Shown: positions 8,353 to 17,976, numbered from the stretch's first letter. The stretch is DNA of 64,000 nucleotides from Kineosporiaceae bacterium (GCA_016713225.1 JADJPO010000011.1:62001-126000); one strand, 5' to 3'. Numbers and translations: made by a program. The notes: generated by a model from the sequence alone, not told the origin.

Positions 8353-9048
8353 GTGCGCTTGGTGATTGCCCGCTGTTCAGTCGACTATGCCGGACGGCTG
8401 ACCGCCCACCTGCCGCTGGCCACGCGGTTGTTGATGGTCAAGGCCGACGGCAGCCTGTTGGTGCACTCCGACGGGGGCTCGTACAAGCCGTTGAACTGGA
8501 TGAGCCCGCCCTGCCGCCTCACGGCCGGCGAACCGACGTCCGACCAACGGGACGCCGGCGTGAGCGAGATCTGGACCGTCCAGCACGACAAGACCGACGA
8601 CCGGCTGATCGTGCAGCTCTACGAGGTCCTGCACGACAGCAGCCACGACCTGGGCGTCGACCCGGGCCTGGTCAAGGACGGCGTCGAGGCCCACCTGCAG
8701 GAGTTGCTCGCCGAACACGTCCACACCCTGGGTGCCGGATACACCCTGATCCGCCGCGAATATCCCACGGCGATCGGCCCGGTCGACCTGCTCACCCGTG
8801 ATGCGGACGGCGCCCACGTGGCCGTCGAGATCAAGCGCCGGGGCGAGATCGACGGCGTCGAGCAGCTGACCCGCTACCTCGACCTGCTCAACCGCGACCC
8901 GCTGCTGGCCCCGGTCTCGGGTGTCTTCGCCGCCCAGGAGATCAAGCCCCAGGCGCGCGTGCTGGCCGCCGATCGCGGAATTCGCTGCCTGACCCTCGAC
9001 TATGACGCGCTGCGCGGCCACGATTCGAGCGAGCACCGATTGTTCTGA
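8353..9048 (+). CDS. nucS: Mismatch-specific endonuclease NucS
   Basis: A 231-residue protein starting at GTG 8353; the opening MRLVIARCSVDYAGRL is the conserved NucS start. The N-terminal domain (about 1-110) binds DNA; the C-terminal PD-(D/E)xK nuclease shows GPVDLLTRD and VAVEIKRRG, giving Asp, Glu and Lys at the active site. The protein ends HRLF, the kind of C-terminal tail that binds the beta sliding clamp. NucS cuts both strands at mismatches and replaces MutS/MutL in most actinobacteria, supporting the taxonomic call. It is divergent from the dehydrogenase gene across 153 bases. Confidence 0.95.
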   Translation: MRLVIARCSVDYAGRLTAHLPLATRLLMVKADGSLLVHSDGGSYKPLNWMSPPCRLTAGEPTSDQRDAGVSEIWTVQHDKTDDRLIVQLYEVLHDSSHDLGVDPGLVKDGVEAHLQELLAEHVHTLGAGYTLIRREYPTAIGPVDLLTRDADGAHVAVEIKRRGEIDGVEQLTRYLDLLNRDPLLAPVSGVFAAQEIKPQARVLAADRGIRCLTLDYDALRGHDSSEHRLF

Positions 9049-9118
9049 CAGGCCGGTGAGGCGCCGATACCTCCCTCGAGGATGATCCTCGTCGCACCGG
9101 CCGAGAGGGGAGGCGCTG

Positions 9119-10030
9119 ATGTCGCAGCGCGTCATCGTCGTGGGAGCCGGCGTGGTCGGCCTGACCTGCGCCGTCCAGCTCGCCGAGACCACCGAGGTGA
9201 TGGTCGACGTCCTCGCCCGCGATCTGCCGGGCGAGAACGCCTCGGCCCTGGGGCCGGTGCCGTGGCTGCCGCCGCCGGCCCGCCTCGGCGCCGAGTCGGC
9301 CGAGTGGGCGCGCCGCACCCGCGAGCGGCTGTGTGCCCTGGCCTCCGGGGACGACGACGCCGCCGCGTCGAGCACCGGAGCGCTCGCCGGGGTGACGATG
9401 CGCCCCGGTCGGTTGTTCTCCGGCTCGTCGACCCCGGCGGCCCAACTGGTGAACGCACCGGTGGTCGCCCCGGCGGTCTATCTGCGGTACCTGACCCAGC
9501 GGTTGTTCGCTGCCGGGGGGACCCTCACCCGGATGTCCCTGCCGGCGCTGCCCCAGCGTGGCCTGGTGGTCAACTGCTCCGGCCTGGCGGCCCGCGGTCT
9601 GGCCGGGGACGACCAGGTCGCGCCCTGGCGCTGGCAGTACCTGCGGGTGAGCGACCCGGGCCTGAACGAGTGGCTCGCCGACGAGTACCTGTACGTGGTG
9701 CCGGACGGCGGCACGGTGGCGCTGGCGGCCGACGACGAACCCGGGGACGACGACGCGCGCCCCGACGGTTCCGGCCTGCTGCGCCGAGCGGCCCGGCTCG
9801 AACCCCGGCTGTCCGGGGCGCGGGTGTTGACCCATCGCACGGCGTTGCGGGCGCACCGTTCCGGGGTGCAGTTGTCGGTGCGGCACGAGCCCGAGCGCAC
9901 GGTGCTGCACTGCTACGGCCACGGCAGCGCCGGAGTGAGCCTGTCGTGGGGCTGCGCCGAGGAGGTGGCCCGACGCGTCGCCTCGCTGCTGGTCCAGACG
10001 GCGGCCCCGGAGCAACACGGACTGTGGTGA
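9119..10030 (+). CDS. FAD-dependent D-amino-acid-oxidase family protein
   Basis: A 303-residue protein with ATG 9119 behind a GGGGAGG ribosome binding site. The N-terminal dinucleotide fold is VIVVGAGVVGLTCA; the C-terminus has ALRAHRSGVQLSVR and YGHGSAGVSLSWGCA, matching the DAO signature in which the Arg binds substrate carboxylate and the Gly-rich loop binds FAD. It is slightly shorter than typical D-amino-acid oxidases (320-350), mainly in the substrate domain. It would deaminate a D-amino acid using O2; the actual substrate cannot be read from sequence. It ends 133 bases before the DUF1800 gene and does not look co-transcribed with nucS. Confidence 0.8.
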   Translation: MSQRVIVVGAGVVGLTCAVQLAETTEVMVDVLARDLPGENASALGPVPWLPPPARLGAESAEWARRTRERLCALASGDDDAAASSTGALAGVTMRPGRLFSGSSTPAAQLVNAPVVAPAVYLRYLTQRLFAAGGTLTRMSLPALPQRGLVVNCSGLAARGLAGDDQVAPWRWQYLRVSDPGLNEWLADEYLYVVPDGGTVALAADDEPGDDDARPDGSGLLRRAARLEPRLSGARVLTHRTALRAHRSGVQLSVRHEPERTVLHCYGHGSAGVSLSWGCAEEVARRVASLLVQTAAPEQHGLW

Positions 10031-10163
10031 GTCGGTTCACGGCAGCGCACCCGTGGCGCCCAACCGACCCTGACCAGCAGCAACGGCGTGGGAAACACAC
10101 CTTTGGGATCTGCTTTGCGGGCGCTTGACGCTTGATCGTACGGGTTCTTGATTAGGTGATGAT

Positions 10164-12032
10164 GTGCTCGAAGACGTCACCCGAGATGGCCGAGATCACC
10201 CGGTCGCCGAGACACCCCCGCCGCTCCCCGGCTCGGTGTTCCCCGCGCCGCCCGTGCCATCGGACGCCGGCCCGCACTCGGTGAGCGATGCGCGACGCCG
10301 CAGCGAGCGGGTCGCCCGCAAGCGCGCCCTGGGCCGTACCCGCGGGCACGCGGCGGGCCTGCGAGTGGCCGCCGGCGCCCGCGAGGCCGCCAAGGTGTTC
10401 CGGCCACTGACCCTGTCCCGGCGACAGGCCCTCGCCGCAGCCGGTGCCGCAGCGGCCGTCGGCAGCCTGTCGGCCCTGGCCCTGGGCGGTCGCTCCGAGC
10501 TGGCCGGCGCCTCGAACGCGCTGGGAGCCAAGGCGTCCGGGCCCACCGCGGCCGGCGTCGGGTCCCCCACGGTACGTCTGGGCACGTCCGCCACCCCGGC
10601 CCGGCTGGTACCGGTTCCCGTGGCGCGCAACCTGTCTGCCGAACACTTGATGCGCCGGGTCACCTATGGCCCCACCCCGGCCATGCGGGCCCAGGTCTCC
10701 GCCCTGGGGCTGTCCAACTGGCTGGCCCTGCAGCTCGCCCCGGCGCGGATCGCCGATCCGCTCGGCAACAAGGTGAATGCGCTCTACCCGCGGCTCAGCT
10801 ACTCGATGGCACGGGCCCACGCGATGCAGAAGCAGGGCGACGACTACTACAAGTTCCTCTACGAGGTCGGCCTGCTGCACCTCGGCCGTGCCGTCTGGAG
10901 CGAACGTCAGCTGAACGAGGTGATGGTGGACTTCTGGTCCAACCACCTCAACGTCCCCGCCCCGGCCGACAAGGGCTCCTTCGCCCGCCACCGCTACGAC
11001 GCGGACGTGATCCGCAAGCACGCCTTCGGTCGTTTCGAGGACATGCTGCTCGCCAGCTCGACCCACCCCGCGATGCTGGCCTACCTCGACAACGCCCTCT
11101 CGACCAAGCAGCAGCCCAACGAGAACTACGCCCGCGAGATCATGGAGCTGCACACCCTCGGGGTGGACGGCGGCTACACCGAGCGCGACATCAAGCAGGC
11201 CGCCCTGCTGCTGACCGGGTGGGAGATCACCGATCAGGCGACCACCCGATACGTCCCGGCCCGCCACCACAGCCGGCCGGTCACCATCCTGGGTACCAGG
11301 TATGCCAACGGCACCGGCCAGGCCGGACGCCTCGCGCAGCAACGGTTCGTGCGCAACCTGGCCTCGCATCCCGCCACCGCCCGCTACATCTGTCGCAAGC
11401 TGGCGATCCACTTCGTCTCCGACGCGCCGTCCGCCGAACTGGTCAACGCGCTCACCCGCACCTACCTGCGCAACAAGACCGCGATCAGCCCCGTCCTGCG
11501 CCAGCTGTTCGGTTCGGCGGAGTTCGCCGCCGCCGAGGGCGCGAAGATGCGTCGCCCGCTCGAGCGCACCATTGCCGTGATCCGAACCCTGGGTCCGAAG
11601 TTCACCGGCAACAAGGACGCGCTGCAGCAGGTGTACTGGATGACCGGCAACTCGGGGCAGACCCCGATGGCCTGGCCCACCCCGGACGGGTATCCCGATC
11701 TGGCCCGCAAGTGGCAGAGCCCGGCGGACGCCCTGGAGCTGATCAACCAGACCACCGGCCTGGTCTACGGCTGGTCGCCGGACAAGCTCGGTCTGCCGGG
11801 CTCGGCCAAGCTGCTCGCCAAGCCCCCGGCCAATCGCAGCGCCATGATCGACGTGGCCGCCAAGCGGGTGCTGGGGCGGTTGCCCACCGCTCAGGAGCGC
11901 ACTGCCGTCGCCCAGCTGCTCGCCGGCACCAAACTGCCCACCCGGTTCGCGTCCGACGGCTGGGCACGCGAGTCGACCGCTGCGCTGACGGCGATCGCGA
12001 TGATGAGCTCCCCCGCCTTCCTGACCCGCTGA
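10164..12032 (+). CDS. DUF1800 family protein with Tat signal
   Basis: A 622-residue protein, GTG 10164, with AGGTGAT upstream. After a charged ~75-residue leader comes a twin-arginine signal, LSRRQALAAAGAAAAVGSL (about 75-95), so the protein is probably exported folded; the pre-region is unusually long. From about residue 155 the DUF1800 fold is clear: HLMRRVTYGPTP, LNEVMVDFWSNHLNV, NENYAREIMELHTLGVDGGYTE, and LLTGWEI. DUF1800 and DUF1501 proteins are paired in many bacteria and sit in operons; their biochemical role is unknown. The next gene starts 11 bases later. Confidence 0.85.
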   Translation: MLEDVTRDGRDHPVAETPPPLPGSVFPAPPVPSDAGPHSVSDARRRSERVARKRALGRTRGHAAGLRVAAGAREAAKVFRPLTLSRRQALAAAGAAAAVGSLSALALGGRSELAGASNALGAKASGPTAAGVGSPTVRLGTSATPARLVPVPVARNLSAEHLMRRVTYGPTPAMRAQVSALGLSNWLALQLAPARIADPLGNKVNALYPRLSYSMARAHAMQKQGDDYYKFLYEVGLLHLGRAVWSERQLNEVMVDFWSNHLNVPAPADKGSFARHRYDADVIRKHAFGRFEDMLLASSTHPAMLAYLDNALSTKQQPNENYAREIMELHTLGVDGGYTERDIKQAALLLTGWEITDQATTRYVPARHHSRPVTILGTRYANGTGQAGRLAQQRFVRNLASHPATARYICRKLAIHFVSDAPSAELVNALTRTYLRNKTAISPVLRQLFGSAEFAAAEGAKMRRPLERTIAVIRTLGPKFTGNKDALQQVYWMTGNSGQTPMAWPTPDGYPDLARKWQSPADALELINQTTGLVYGWSPDKLGLPGSAKLLAKPPANRSAMIDVAAKRVLGRLPTAQERTAVAQLLAGTKLPTRFASDGWARESTAALTAIAMMSSPAFLTR

Positions 12033-12043
12033 GAGGCGACCCG

Positions 12044-13501
12044 ATGACCTCCACGATCCGCGAGCCCGAGACCATCGAGCCGGTGGGCGAGCCATGTGGC
12101 TGCGCCGAGCACGAGTCGACCAAGATCACCCGGCGCCGCCTGTTCGAGTTGACGGCCGTCACCGGGCTGGTCACCGCCAGCACGCTGCACGGCGCCCAGG
12201 TGGCCTTCGCGGCCACGCCCACGCCGTCCCCGACGGGCACCCCCTCACCCAGCGGGACGCCGTCCACGAGCCCGTCCCCGTCACGATCGGCGACCCCGTC
12301 GCTGACCCCGACCCGATCGGTCTCGCCGTCGAAGTCGGTCTCCCCCAGTGCCGTCGTGCCACCGGTCACCACCACCGGCACGGCCGACGTCCTGGTCGTG
12401 ATCAGTCTGCGGGGCGGATTCGACAGCCTGTCCGCGGTGGTGCCGGCCGGTGACGCGAACTACCTGCGGGCCCGGCCGTCGATCGGCGTCCCGGCGGCCG
12501 CCTTGAAGAAGGTCGACACCATCTTCGGCCTGGCGCCGGGGCTGAAGGCGCTCTACCCCCTCTGGGACGCCGGCCAGGTGGCCGCGATTCACGCCTGCGG
12601 CCAGCCGGACCCGACCCGCTCGCACTTCGAGGCCACGGCGGCCATGGAGCACGGCGCCCCGAACAGCGGCACGTACTCGGGCTGGATGAACCGCTGCCTG
12701 GACGCCGCCCAGGGTGTCGGCACGCTGGCCGGCGCCCAGGTGGGCAGCACCACGATGCCGGCCTCGCTGTACGGCGAGCACAGCAAGTTCGCGGTCTCCT
12801 CGCTGAACAACATCCGGATCGGCGTCGACGAGAACACCCTGGCCTTCTCCGCCTGGCAGCGGGCCATGAGCACGCTGCACAAGGGCGCCCGGCCGGACAT
12901 CGCCCGTCCCACGCTGGAGGCCATCGAGGCCGTCGGCAAGCTGCGTGCCCTGCCCAAGGACGTCGAGGCGGCCGCCGCGGGGTACCCGGGCGGCGGCCTG
13001 AGCAACGCCCTGCACGATGTCGCCCGGCTCATCAAGGCGAACGTCGGTCTGCGTTTCGCCACCGTCGACTTCGGCAACTGGGACATGCACCAGAACCTGG
13101 GCGGCCCGGACGGTGGCTGGATGTTCAACCAACTCACCGAGCTGTCGGGGGCGATGGCGGCCTTCGCCAAGGAGCTCGGGCCGTTGATGGGTGGGGTCAC
13201 CGTGGTGACCCTGAGCGAGTTCGGCCGCCGGGTCGAGCAGAACGGCTCCAACGGACTCGACCACGGTCACGGTCAGGCCATGTTGGTGATGGGCGGTGGC
13301 ATCAAGGGCGGCAAGGTGTACGGCGCCTGGCCCACCCTGGCCCCGGCCGCGCTCGACAACGGCGACCTGGCGGCCCGCACCGACTACCGGTCGGTGCTGT
13401 CGGAGGTGCTCACCCGCCGGTGTGCCGTGCCGACGGTCACCAACGTCTTCCCGGGCTTCAAGCCGGCGACGCTGGGTTTCGTCACGCCACGCTCCGCCTG
13501 A
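12044..13501 (+). CDS. DUF1501 family protein with Tat signal
   Basis: A 485-residue protein, ATG 12044, in an operon with the DUF1800 gene. The Tat signal is TRRRLFELTAVTGLVTA (about residues 28-44), followed by a ~55-residue Pro/Ser/Thr linker that may be glycosylated. The DUF1501 domain (about 110-485) has VLVVISLRGGFDSLS, DPTRSHFEAT, FATVDFGNWDMHQN and TLSEFGRRVEQNGSNGLDHGHG, resembling the alkaline-phosphatase/sulfatase-like metal site of the family. The function is unknown; enzymatic activity is inferred only from the preserved Asp/His pattern. Half-repeat B1 lies just after the stop. Confidence 0.85.
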   Translation: MTSTIREPETIEPVGEPCGCAEHESTKITRRRLFELTAVTGLVTASTLHGAQVAFAATPTPSPTGTPSPSGTPSTSPSPSRSATPSLTPTRSVSPSKSVSPSAVVPPVTTTGTADVLVVISLRGGFDSLSAVVPAGDANYLRARPSIGVPAAALKKVDTIFGLAPGLKALYPLWDAGQVAAIHACGQPDPTRSHFEATAAMEHGAPNSGTYSGWMNRCLDAAQGVGTLAGAQVGSTTMPASLYGEHSKFAVSSLNNIRIGVDENTLAFSAWQRAMSTLHKGARPDIARPTLEAIEAVGKLRALPKDVEAAAAGYPGGGLSNALHDVARLIKANVGLRFATVDFGNWDMHQNLGGPDGGWMFNQLTELSGAMAAFAKELGPLMGGVTVVTLSEFGRRVEQNGSNGLDHGHGQAMLVMGGGIKGGKVYGAWPTLAPAALDNGDLAARTDYRSVLSEVLTRRCAVPTVTNVFPGFKPATLGFVTPRSA

Positions 13502-13522
13502 GGCACCCGCGGCACCACCTTG

Positions 13523-13543
13523 GTGATCATGTAATTCGTGCAC
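13523..13543. repeat. Intergenic repeat family B, copy 1 (single arm)
   Basis: One arm only: GTGATCATG, TAATT, CGTGCAC. It lies 21 bases after the DUF1501 stop. A weak partner (CATCTCATCACG) follows but does not form a good stem. It is the simplest family B member in this window. Confidence 0.65.
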
Positions 13544-13624
13544 ATCTCATCACGCGGCCTCCGGGATCAATGCGCCCGGGCCGCGCGGTCCCGGTCGGCG
13601 TATCGACCTGCCAGACTCCGGGGC

Positions 13625-14791
13625 ATGGCCTGGCACCTGGACGACATCGATCTGCCCGACTGGGAACTGGACGACGCCGAGCTGCGCGATGCCCGCTCCG
13701 TGAAGTGGACCCTGCCCGGCCCGGACGTGCTCCCCGCGTGGGTGGCCGAGATGGACGTCCGGCCGGCTCGCGTCGTCCGGGCGGCCCTGGACGACGCGCT
13801 CGAGCGGGGCATCCTCGGGTACCCGGCCGAGGACCGCCTCAACGGCCTGCCGGAAGCGACCGCGGGATTCGTCGAACGGCGGTTCGGGCTGCTGGTCGAC
13901 CCGGCCCGGGTGATCAGCTGCGGTGACGTGATGGCGGGCGTGCGGCTGGCACTGGAGGTGCTGTGCGAGCGTGCCCCCGTGGTGGTCCCGACCCCGGCGT
14001 ACCCACCCTTCCTGCAGATCCCGGCCGTGACCGGACGCGAGCTGATCACGGTGGCCTGCCAGGGCCGCGAGCTCGACGTCGAGGCGATCGGGGCAGCGTT
14101 GGCCGCCGGCGGGCGCACGGTGCTGTTGTCCTCACCGCACAACCCCCTGGGGCGAGCGTTCACCGAGCCCGAGCTCGCCGCGCTGCGCGACGTCGTCCTG
14201 GCCCACGGTGCCCGGGTGATCAGCGACGAGATCCACGCCCCGCTGGTGCTGGACGGCGCCCGGCACCTGCCGTACTCGGCGATCGAGGGGACGGCAGACC
14301 ATGTCACGACGGTGCTCGCGGCGTCCAAGGCCTTCAACGTGCCGGGACTCAAGTGCGCCCAGATCATCGCCGGCAACGACACCGATCTGACGGCCTTGCG
14401 GGCGGCGCCGCTGGTGTCCAATCACGGCACCTCGCCCCTGGGGATCGTGGCCACTGTGGCCGCCTACACCGACGGCGACGGCTGGCTGGACGGGCTGCTC
14501 GCCGACCTGAGCGCACGCCGCGACCAGTTCGGAGCCCTTCTGGCACAGCATCTTCCGGAGGTCGACTGGACCCCGATGCAGGCCACCTACCTGGCCTGGC
14601 TGGACGCTCGCTCCACCGGCCTGGCCGACCCGAGCGCCACCGCCCTGGCCACGGCGAAGGTGATGGTGCACCCCGGACGGTTGTTCGGCACCGGCTTCGA
14701 GGGCTTCGCCCGGGTCAACCTGGCCACCTCACCGCAGCGTCTGGAGCGCATCGTGCTCGCGTTGGCGGAGGCCTGGAACCCGCCCTCCTGA
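13625..14791 (+). CDS. MalY/PatB-type PLP-dependent aminotransferase/C-S lyase
   Basis: A 388-residue fold-type I PLP enzyme. ATG 13625 is the first codon of the conserved start. Landmarks are VKWTLPGPDVLPAWVAEMDV, LGYPAE, VPTPAYPPFL, SSPHNPLGR, VISDEIHAPL (Asp binds the PLP pyridine N), and the Schiff-base Lys in AASKAFNVPGLK. This pattern is that of MalY/PatB beta-C-S lyases, which cleave cystathionine or cysteine conjugates to pyruvate, ammonia and a thiol; a plain aminotransferase is the alternative. It is a single-gene unit between repeats B1 and C1. Confidence 0.85.
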   Translation: MAWHLDDIDLPDWELDDAELRDARSVKWTLPGPDVLPAWVAEMDVRPARVVRAALDDALERGILGYPAEDRLNGLPEATAGFVERRFGLLVDPARVISCGDVMAGVRLALEVLCERAPVVVPTPAYPPFLQIPAVTGRELITVACQGRELDVEAIGAALAAGGRTVLLSSPHNPLGRAFTEPELAALRDVVLAHGARVISDEIHAPLVLDGARHLPYSAIEGTADHVTTVLAASKAFNVPGLKCAQIIAGNDTDLTALRAAPLVSNHGTSPLGIVATVAAYTDGDGWLDGLLADLSARRDQFGALLAQHLPEVDWTPMQATYLAWLDARSTGLADPSATALATAKVMVHPGRLFGTGFEGFARVNLATSPQRLERIVLALAEAWNPPS

Positions 14792-14816
14792 TAGCCCACT
14801 CCCCTCGAGTCTCGCC

Positions 14817-14885
14817 CATGATCACCGTTGGATCGCAGTCTGCACCGGTCCAGCGGGAGCAAACTGCGATCCAACGGTGATCATG
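14817..14885. repeat. 69-bp intergenic palindrome family C, copy 1
   Basis: A perfect 23-bp inverted repeat (14817-14839 with 14863-14885) encloses a 23-base spacer. Outer ends are CATGATCACCG and CGGTGATCATG. The spacer CTGCACCGGTCCAG... is almost identical to that of copy 2 at 36179, giving 67 of 69 bases shared. It lies 26 bases after the MalY-type gene. Conservation of arms and spacer together suggests a mobile or selected unit rather than a chance terminator. Confidence 0.85.
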
Positions 14886-14965
14886 TGGGAACGGCGGTCA
14901 TCTCAACGGGGGAATCTGGCCGCCGGGGCTTTAGCCCGACCGGGGGGTGTTCCGAGATATGGCTC

Positions 14966-15790
14966 ATGTCGACGACCCCCTCCGCGCACGGCCACACCCG
15001 CCCGACCAGAGCCGCTCGGGCCACCGCCGTCCGAACCGGCCATGGACACCTCCGGCGCGCCAGCGTCGGGCTGATCCAGAACGCCGCCCCCAGCATCACC
15101 ACCACCCCGGCGACCACCGGCGGCGAGACCAGGCACAGCGTGCACGACTACGCCCGCCGGATGGCCTTTCTGACCGAGCTCGACAGCGCCACCTGGATGG
15201 CGCGGTACAACGCCGCCGATCGCCTCGGCGACCCTGAGGCCGTGGCCTCGGTCGCCGGGTACGCCGCCTGGCTACGCCGTACCACCGCCGCCTGGGCCGC
15301 GGTGCCGATGCCGACCTCCGAGCAGGCCGCCGGGGTCTGGCCGTTCGGCACCCTGGCCCTGACCGCTCTCGACAGCCTCGCTCAGTTGGAGGCCGACGTC
15401 CGCGAGATGGCGTTGTCCGGGGGCGGCCCGCGCAGCCACGCCCGCGCCACGAGTCGCCCGGCCCACGATCAGCCCGAGATCACCGAGGACATCGACGCCG
15501 CCTACGTCGCGGGGGCGGCCTATGTCGCGGTCGCCGTCGGCCAGGAGGTCGCGGTGCTCTCGGCCGACGTCGACCACCTCTCGGCCACCCAGAGCCGGAC
15601 GCCGCTGCCGCGCCATTACGTGCAGCACAGCCTGCAGATCGCGACCGTGCGCAACCCGTTGCGACGCGAACTCGCCGACTGGGCCGATGCCGCCGGCCCG
15701 CGCGCCGCCGAGCGCGTCGTCCTGACGGCCCGCATGCTGCTCGAACACCTGGCCTCCGCGCTGGTCATCGGAGGCCGCCCCGGCTGGTGA
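14966..15790 (+). CDS. Hypothetical protein
   Basis: A 274-residue protein that I do not recognise. ATG 14966 was chosen because the open frame upstream runs through repeat C1. The first ~55 residues are basic and Thr/Pro-rich. From HDYARRMAFLTELDS onward it is predicted helical and Ala-rich, with Trp-containing helices (ATWMARYNA, YAAWLRRTTAAWAAV) and a C-terminal helix RVVLTARMLLEHLASALVIGG. There is no signal peptide and no clear membrane helix. Third-position GC bias supports a real gene. It converges on the mutase gene across repeat A2. Confidence 0.65.
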   Translation: MSTTPSAHGHTRPTRAARATAVRTGHGHLRRASVGLIQNAAPSITTTPATTGGETRHSVHDYARRMAFLTELDSATWMARYNAADRLGDPEAVASVAGYAAWLRRTTAAWAAVPMPTSEQAAGVWPFGTLALTALDSLAQLEADVREMALSGGGPRSHARATSRPAHDQPEITEDIDAAYVAGAAYVAVAVGQEVAVLSADVDHLSATQSRTPLPRHYVQHSLQIATVRNPLRRELADWADAAGPRAAERVVLTARMLLEHLASALVIGGRPGW

Positions 15791-15819
15791 CCACCCGCCC
15801 GAACACCGGGCACAAACCC

Positions 15820-15911
15820 GCTCATGCTCCGCAGGGGTCGAACCATCTGGGTGAAATACCCCAAATGACCGTCACCAGCGGAGCATGAGCCGTTTGCTGC
15901 GGAGCATGAGC
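15820..15911. repeat. Intergenic palindrome family A, copy 2
   Basis: The left arm GCTCATGCTCCGC (15820-15832) is followed by a 45-base spacer containing GGGGT..ACCCC and ending GTCACCA, then two direct complementary arms GCGGAGCATGAGC (15878-15890, 15899-15911). It has the same one-plus-two layout as copy 1 and lies between convergent stop codons (15790 and 15940), so it may terminate both transcripts. Confidence 0.82.
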
Positions 15912-15939
15912 GGTTCGGTCGGTGTCGGGGGTCAGGGGG

Positions 15940-17976
15940 TCAGGGGGTCAGGGCGCGGGCGTCGCGGATCAGGTCGACGATCTTGCCCATGATCTCGGTG
16001 AGGCCGTAGTCCTTGGGCGTGAAGACCGCGGCGACACCCTGGGCGACCAGGGCCTTGCCGTCAGCCTCGGGAATGATGCCGCCGACGACCAGCGGGACGT
16101 CGTCCAGCCCGGCCGCGCGCATGCCGGCCAGCACCTCGGGCACCAGCTCCATGTGCGAGCCGGACAGCACCGACAGGCCGACGCAGTGCACGTCCTCGGC
16201 CACCGCCGCCGCCACGATCTGAGCCGGCGTCAACCGGATCCCCTGGTAGACGACCTCGAAACCGGCGTCCCGGGCTCTCACCGCCACCTGCTCGGCGCCG
16301 TTGGAGTGCCCGTCCAGACCCGGCTTGCCGACCAGCATGCGCAGCCGCCCGCCGAGCTCGCCCCCGGTGCGGGTCACCGATTCCCGGACGGCGACCAGGT
16401 CGGCGTCCGGGACCGCCACCCCGACGGTGCCACTGACCCCGGTCGGCGCCCGGTACTCGCCGAACACCTCGCGCAGCGCGCCGGCCCACTCCCCCGTGGT
16501 CACCCCGGCCCGGGCACACTCGAGGCTGGCCTGCATGAGATTGGCCCCAGAACTCGCCTCGGCCTTCAACCGCTCCAGCGAGGCAGCCCAGGCGGCACGA
16601 CCCTCCGGTGTGGCGTCCCGCTCGGCCCGCCAACGCTGAATCGCTTGCACCGCAGCCGATTCCACGTCGGGGTCGACGGTCTGGATCGCGGTGTCCAGGT
16701 CAGCGGTGAGCGGATTGACCTCGGTGGTGGTGAACGAGTTGACCCCCACCACGGTGTCCAGCCCGGCCTCGATCCGGTGCCGCCGGGTGGCGTGCGAGGC
16801 CACCAGCGCCGACTTCATGTAGCCGTTCTCGACCGCGGCGATCGCCCCGCCCAGCTCCTCGATACGGGCCATCTCCGCCTTGGCACCGGCCATGATCTCG
16901 GCCACCTTGGCCTCGACCACGGCCGAGCCGTCGAACAGGTCCTCGTACTCGAGCAGGTCCGATTCGAGGGCCAGCACCTGCTGGATCCGCAACGACCACT
17001 GCTGGTCCCACGGCCGGGGCAGGCCCAGCGCCTCGTTCCAGGCCGGCAGCTGGACGGCGCGCGCCCGGGCCTTCTTGCTCAGCGTCACCGCGAGCATCTC
17101 GAGCACGATGCGTTGCACGTTGTTCTCGGGCTGAGCCTCGGTCAGGCCGAGCGAGTTGACCTGGACGCCGTAGCGGAACCGGCGCTGCTTGGCGTCGGTG
17201 ATGCCGTAGCGATCCCGGGTGATCTCGTCCCACAGCTCGACGAAGGCGCGCATCTTGCACATCTCCTCGACGAACCGCACGCCCGCGTTGACGAAGAACG
17301 AGATCCGTTGCACCACCTCGCCGAAGCGTTCGGCCGGCACTTGCCCGCCGTCGCGCACGGCGTCCAGCACCGCGATCGCCGTGGACAGCGCGAAGGCGAC
17401 CTCCTGCACCGGGGTGGCCCCGGCCTCCTGAAGGTGGTAGCTGCAGATGTTGGTCGGGTTCCAGCCCGGCATCGCCGTGACGGTGTAGGCGATGGTGTCG
17501 GTGGTCAACCGCAGGCTCGGCCCGGGCGGGAACACGTACGTCCCGCGGGAGAGGTACTCCTTGATGATGTCGTTCTGGGTGGTGCCGGCCAGCGCGGCCA
17601 GCACCTCGGCGGCCGGCCGGTCCGGGTTGGCGGCCTGCTCCTGGTCGAGGGCGACCACCTGGTAGAGCGCCAGCAGCCACATCGCGGTGGCGTTGATGGT
17701 CATCGAGGTGTTCATCTGGGCCAACGGGATGCCGTCGAACAGCGCCCGCAGGTCACCGACGTGCCCGATCGGCACGCCCACCTTGCCCACCTCACCCCGG
17801 GCGAGCTCGTGGTCGGAGTCGTAGCCGGTCTGGGTCGGCAGGTCGAAGGCCACCGACAGACCCGTCTGGCCCTTGGCCAGGTTGCGCCGGTACAGCGCAT
17901 TGGACTCGGCAGGGCTGGAATGCCCGGCGTAGGTCCGCATCACCCAGGGACGTTCCCGCTTGCGTTCGGCCACCAT
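15940..17976 (-). CDS. ecm: Ethylmalonyl-CoA mutase (MeaA-type, B12-dependent)
   Basis: A 678-residue single-chain acyl-CoA mutase starting at ATG 17976. The catalytic TIM barrel (about 1-510) has RTYAGHSSPAESNALYRRNL, SVAFDLPTQTGYDSD, MNTSMTINATAMW, GTTQNDIIKEY and GWNPTNICSYHLQEAGA. The C-terminal B12 domain has DGHSNGAEQ (cobalt-ligand His in DxHxxG), GLSVLSGSH and VGGIIP. The shorter length than methylmalonyl-CoA mutase large subunits (~720) and the MeaA-like wording favour ethylmalonyl-CoA to methylsuccinyl-CoA isomerisation, the step after CCR. It needs adenosylcobalamin, which the PduO-type gene at 22501 can supply. Methylmalonyl- or isobutyryl-CoA mutase is less likely. Confidence 0.88.
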   Translation of the reverse strand: MVAERKRERPWVMRTYAGHSSPAESNALYRRNLAKGQTGLSVAFDLPTQTGYDSDHELARGEVGKVGVPIGHVGDLRALFDGIPLAQMNTSMTINATAMWLLALYQVVALDQEQAANPDRPAAEVLAALAGTTQNDIIKEYLSRGTYVFPPGPSLRLTTDTIAYTVTAMPGWNPTNICSYHLQEAGATPVQEVAFALSTAIAVLDAVRDGGQVPAERFGEVVQRISFFVNAGVRFVEEMCKMRAFVELWDEITRDRYGITDAKQRRFRYGVQVNSLGLTEAQPENNVQRIVLEMLAVTLSKKARARAVQLPAWNEALGLPRPWDQQWSLRIQQVLALESDLLEYEDLFDGSAVVEAKVAEIMAGAKAEMARIEELGGAIAAVENGYMKSALVASHATRRHRIEAGLDTVVGVNSFTTTEVNPLTADLDTAIQTVDPDVESAAVQAIQRWRAERDATPEGRAAWAASLERLKAEASSGANLMQASLECARAGVTTGEWAGALREVFGEYRAPTGVSGTVGVAVPDADLVAVRESVTRTGGELGGRLRMLVGKPGLDGHSNGAEQVAVRARDAGFEVVYQGIRLTPAQIVAAAVAEDVHCVGLSVLSGSHMELVPEVLAGMRAAGLDDVPLVVGGIIPEADGKALVAQGVAAVFTPKDYGLTEIMGKIVDLIRDARALTP

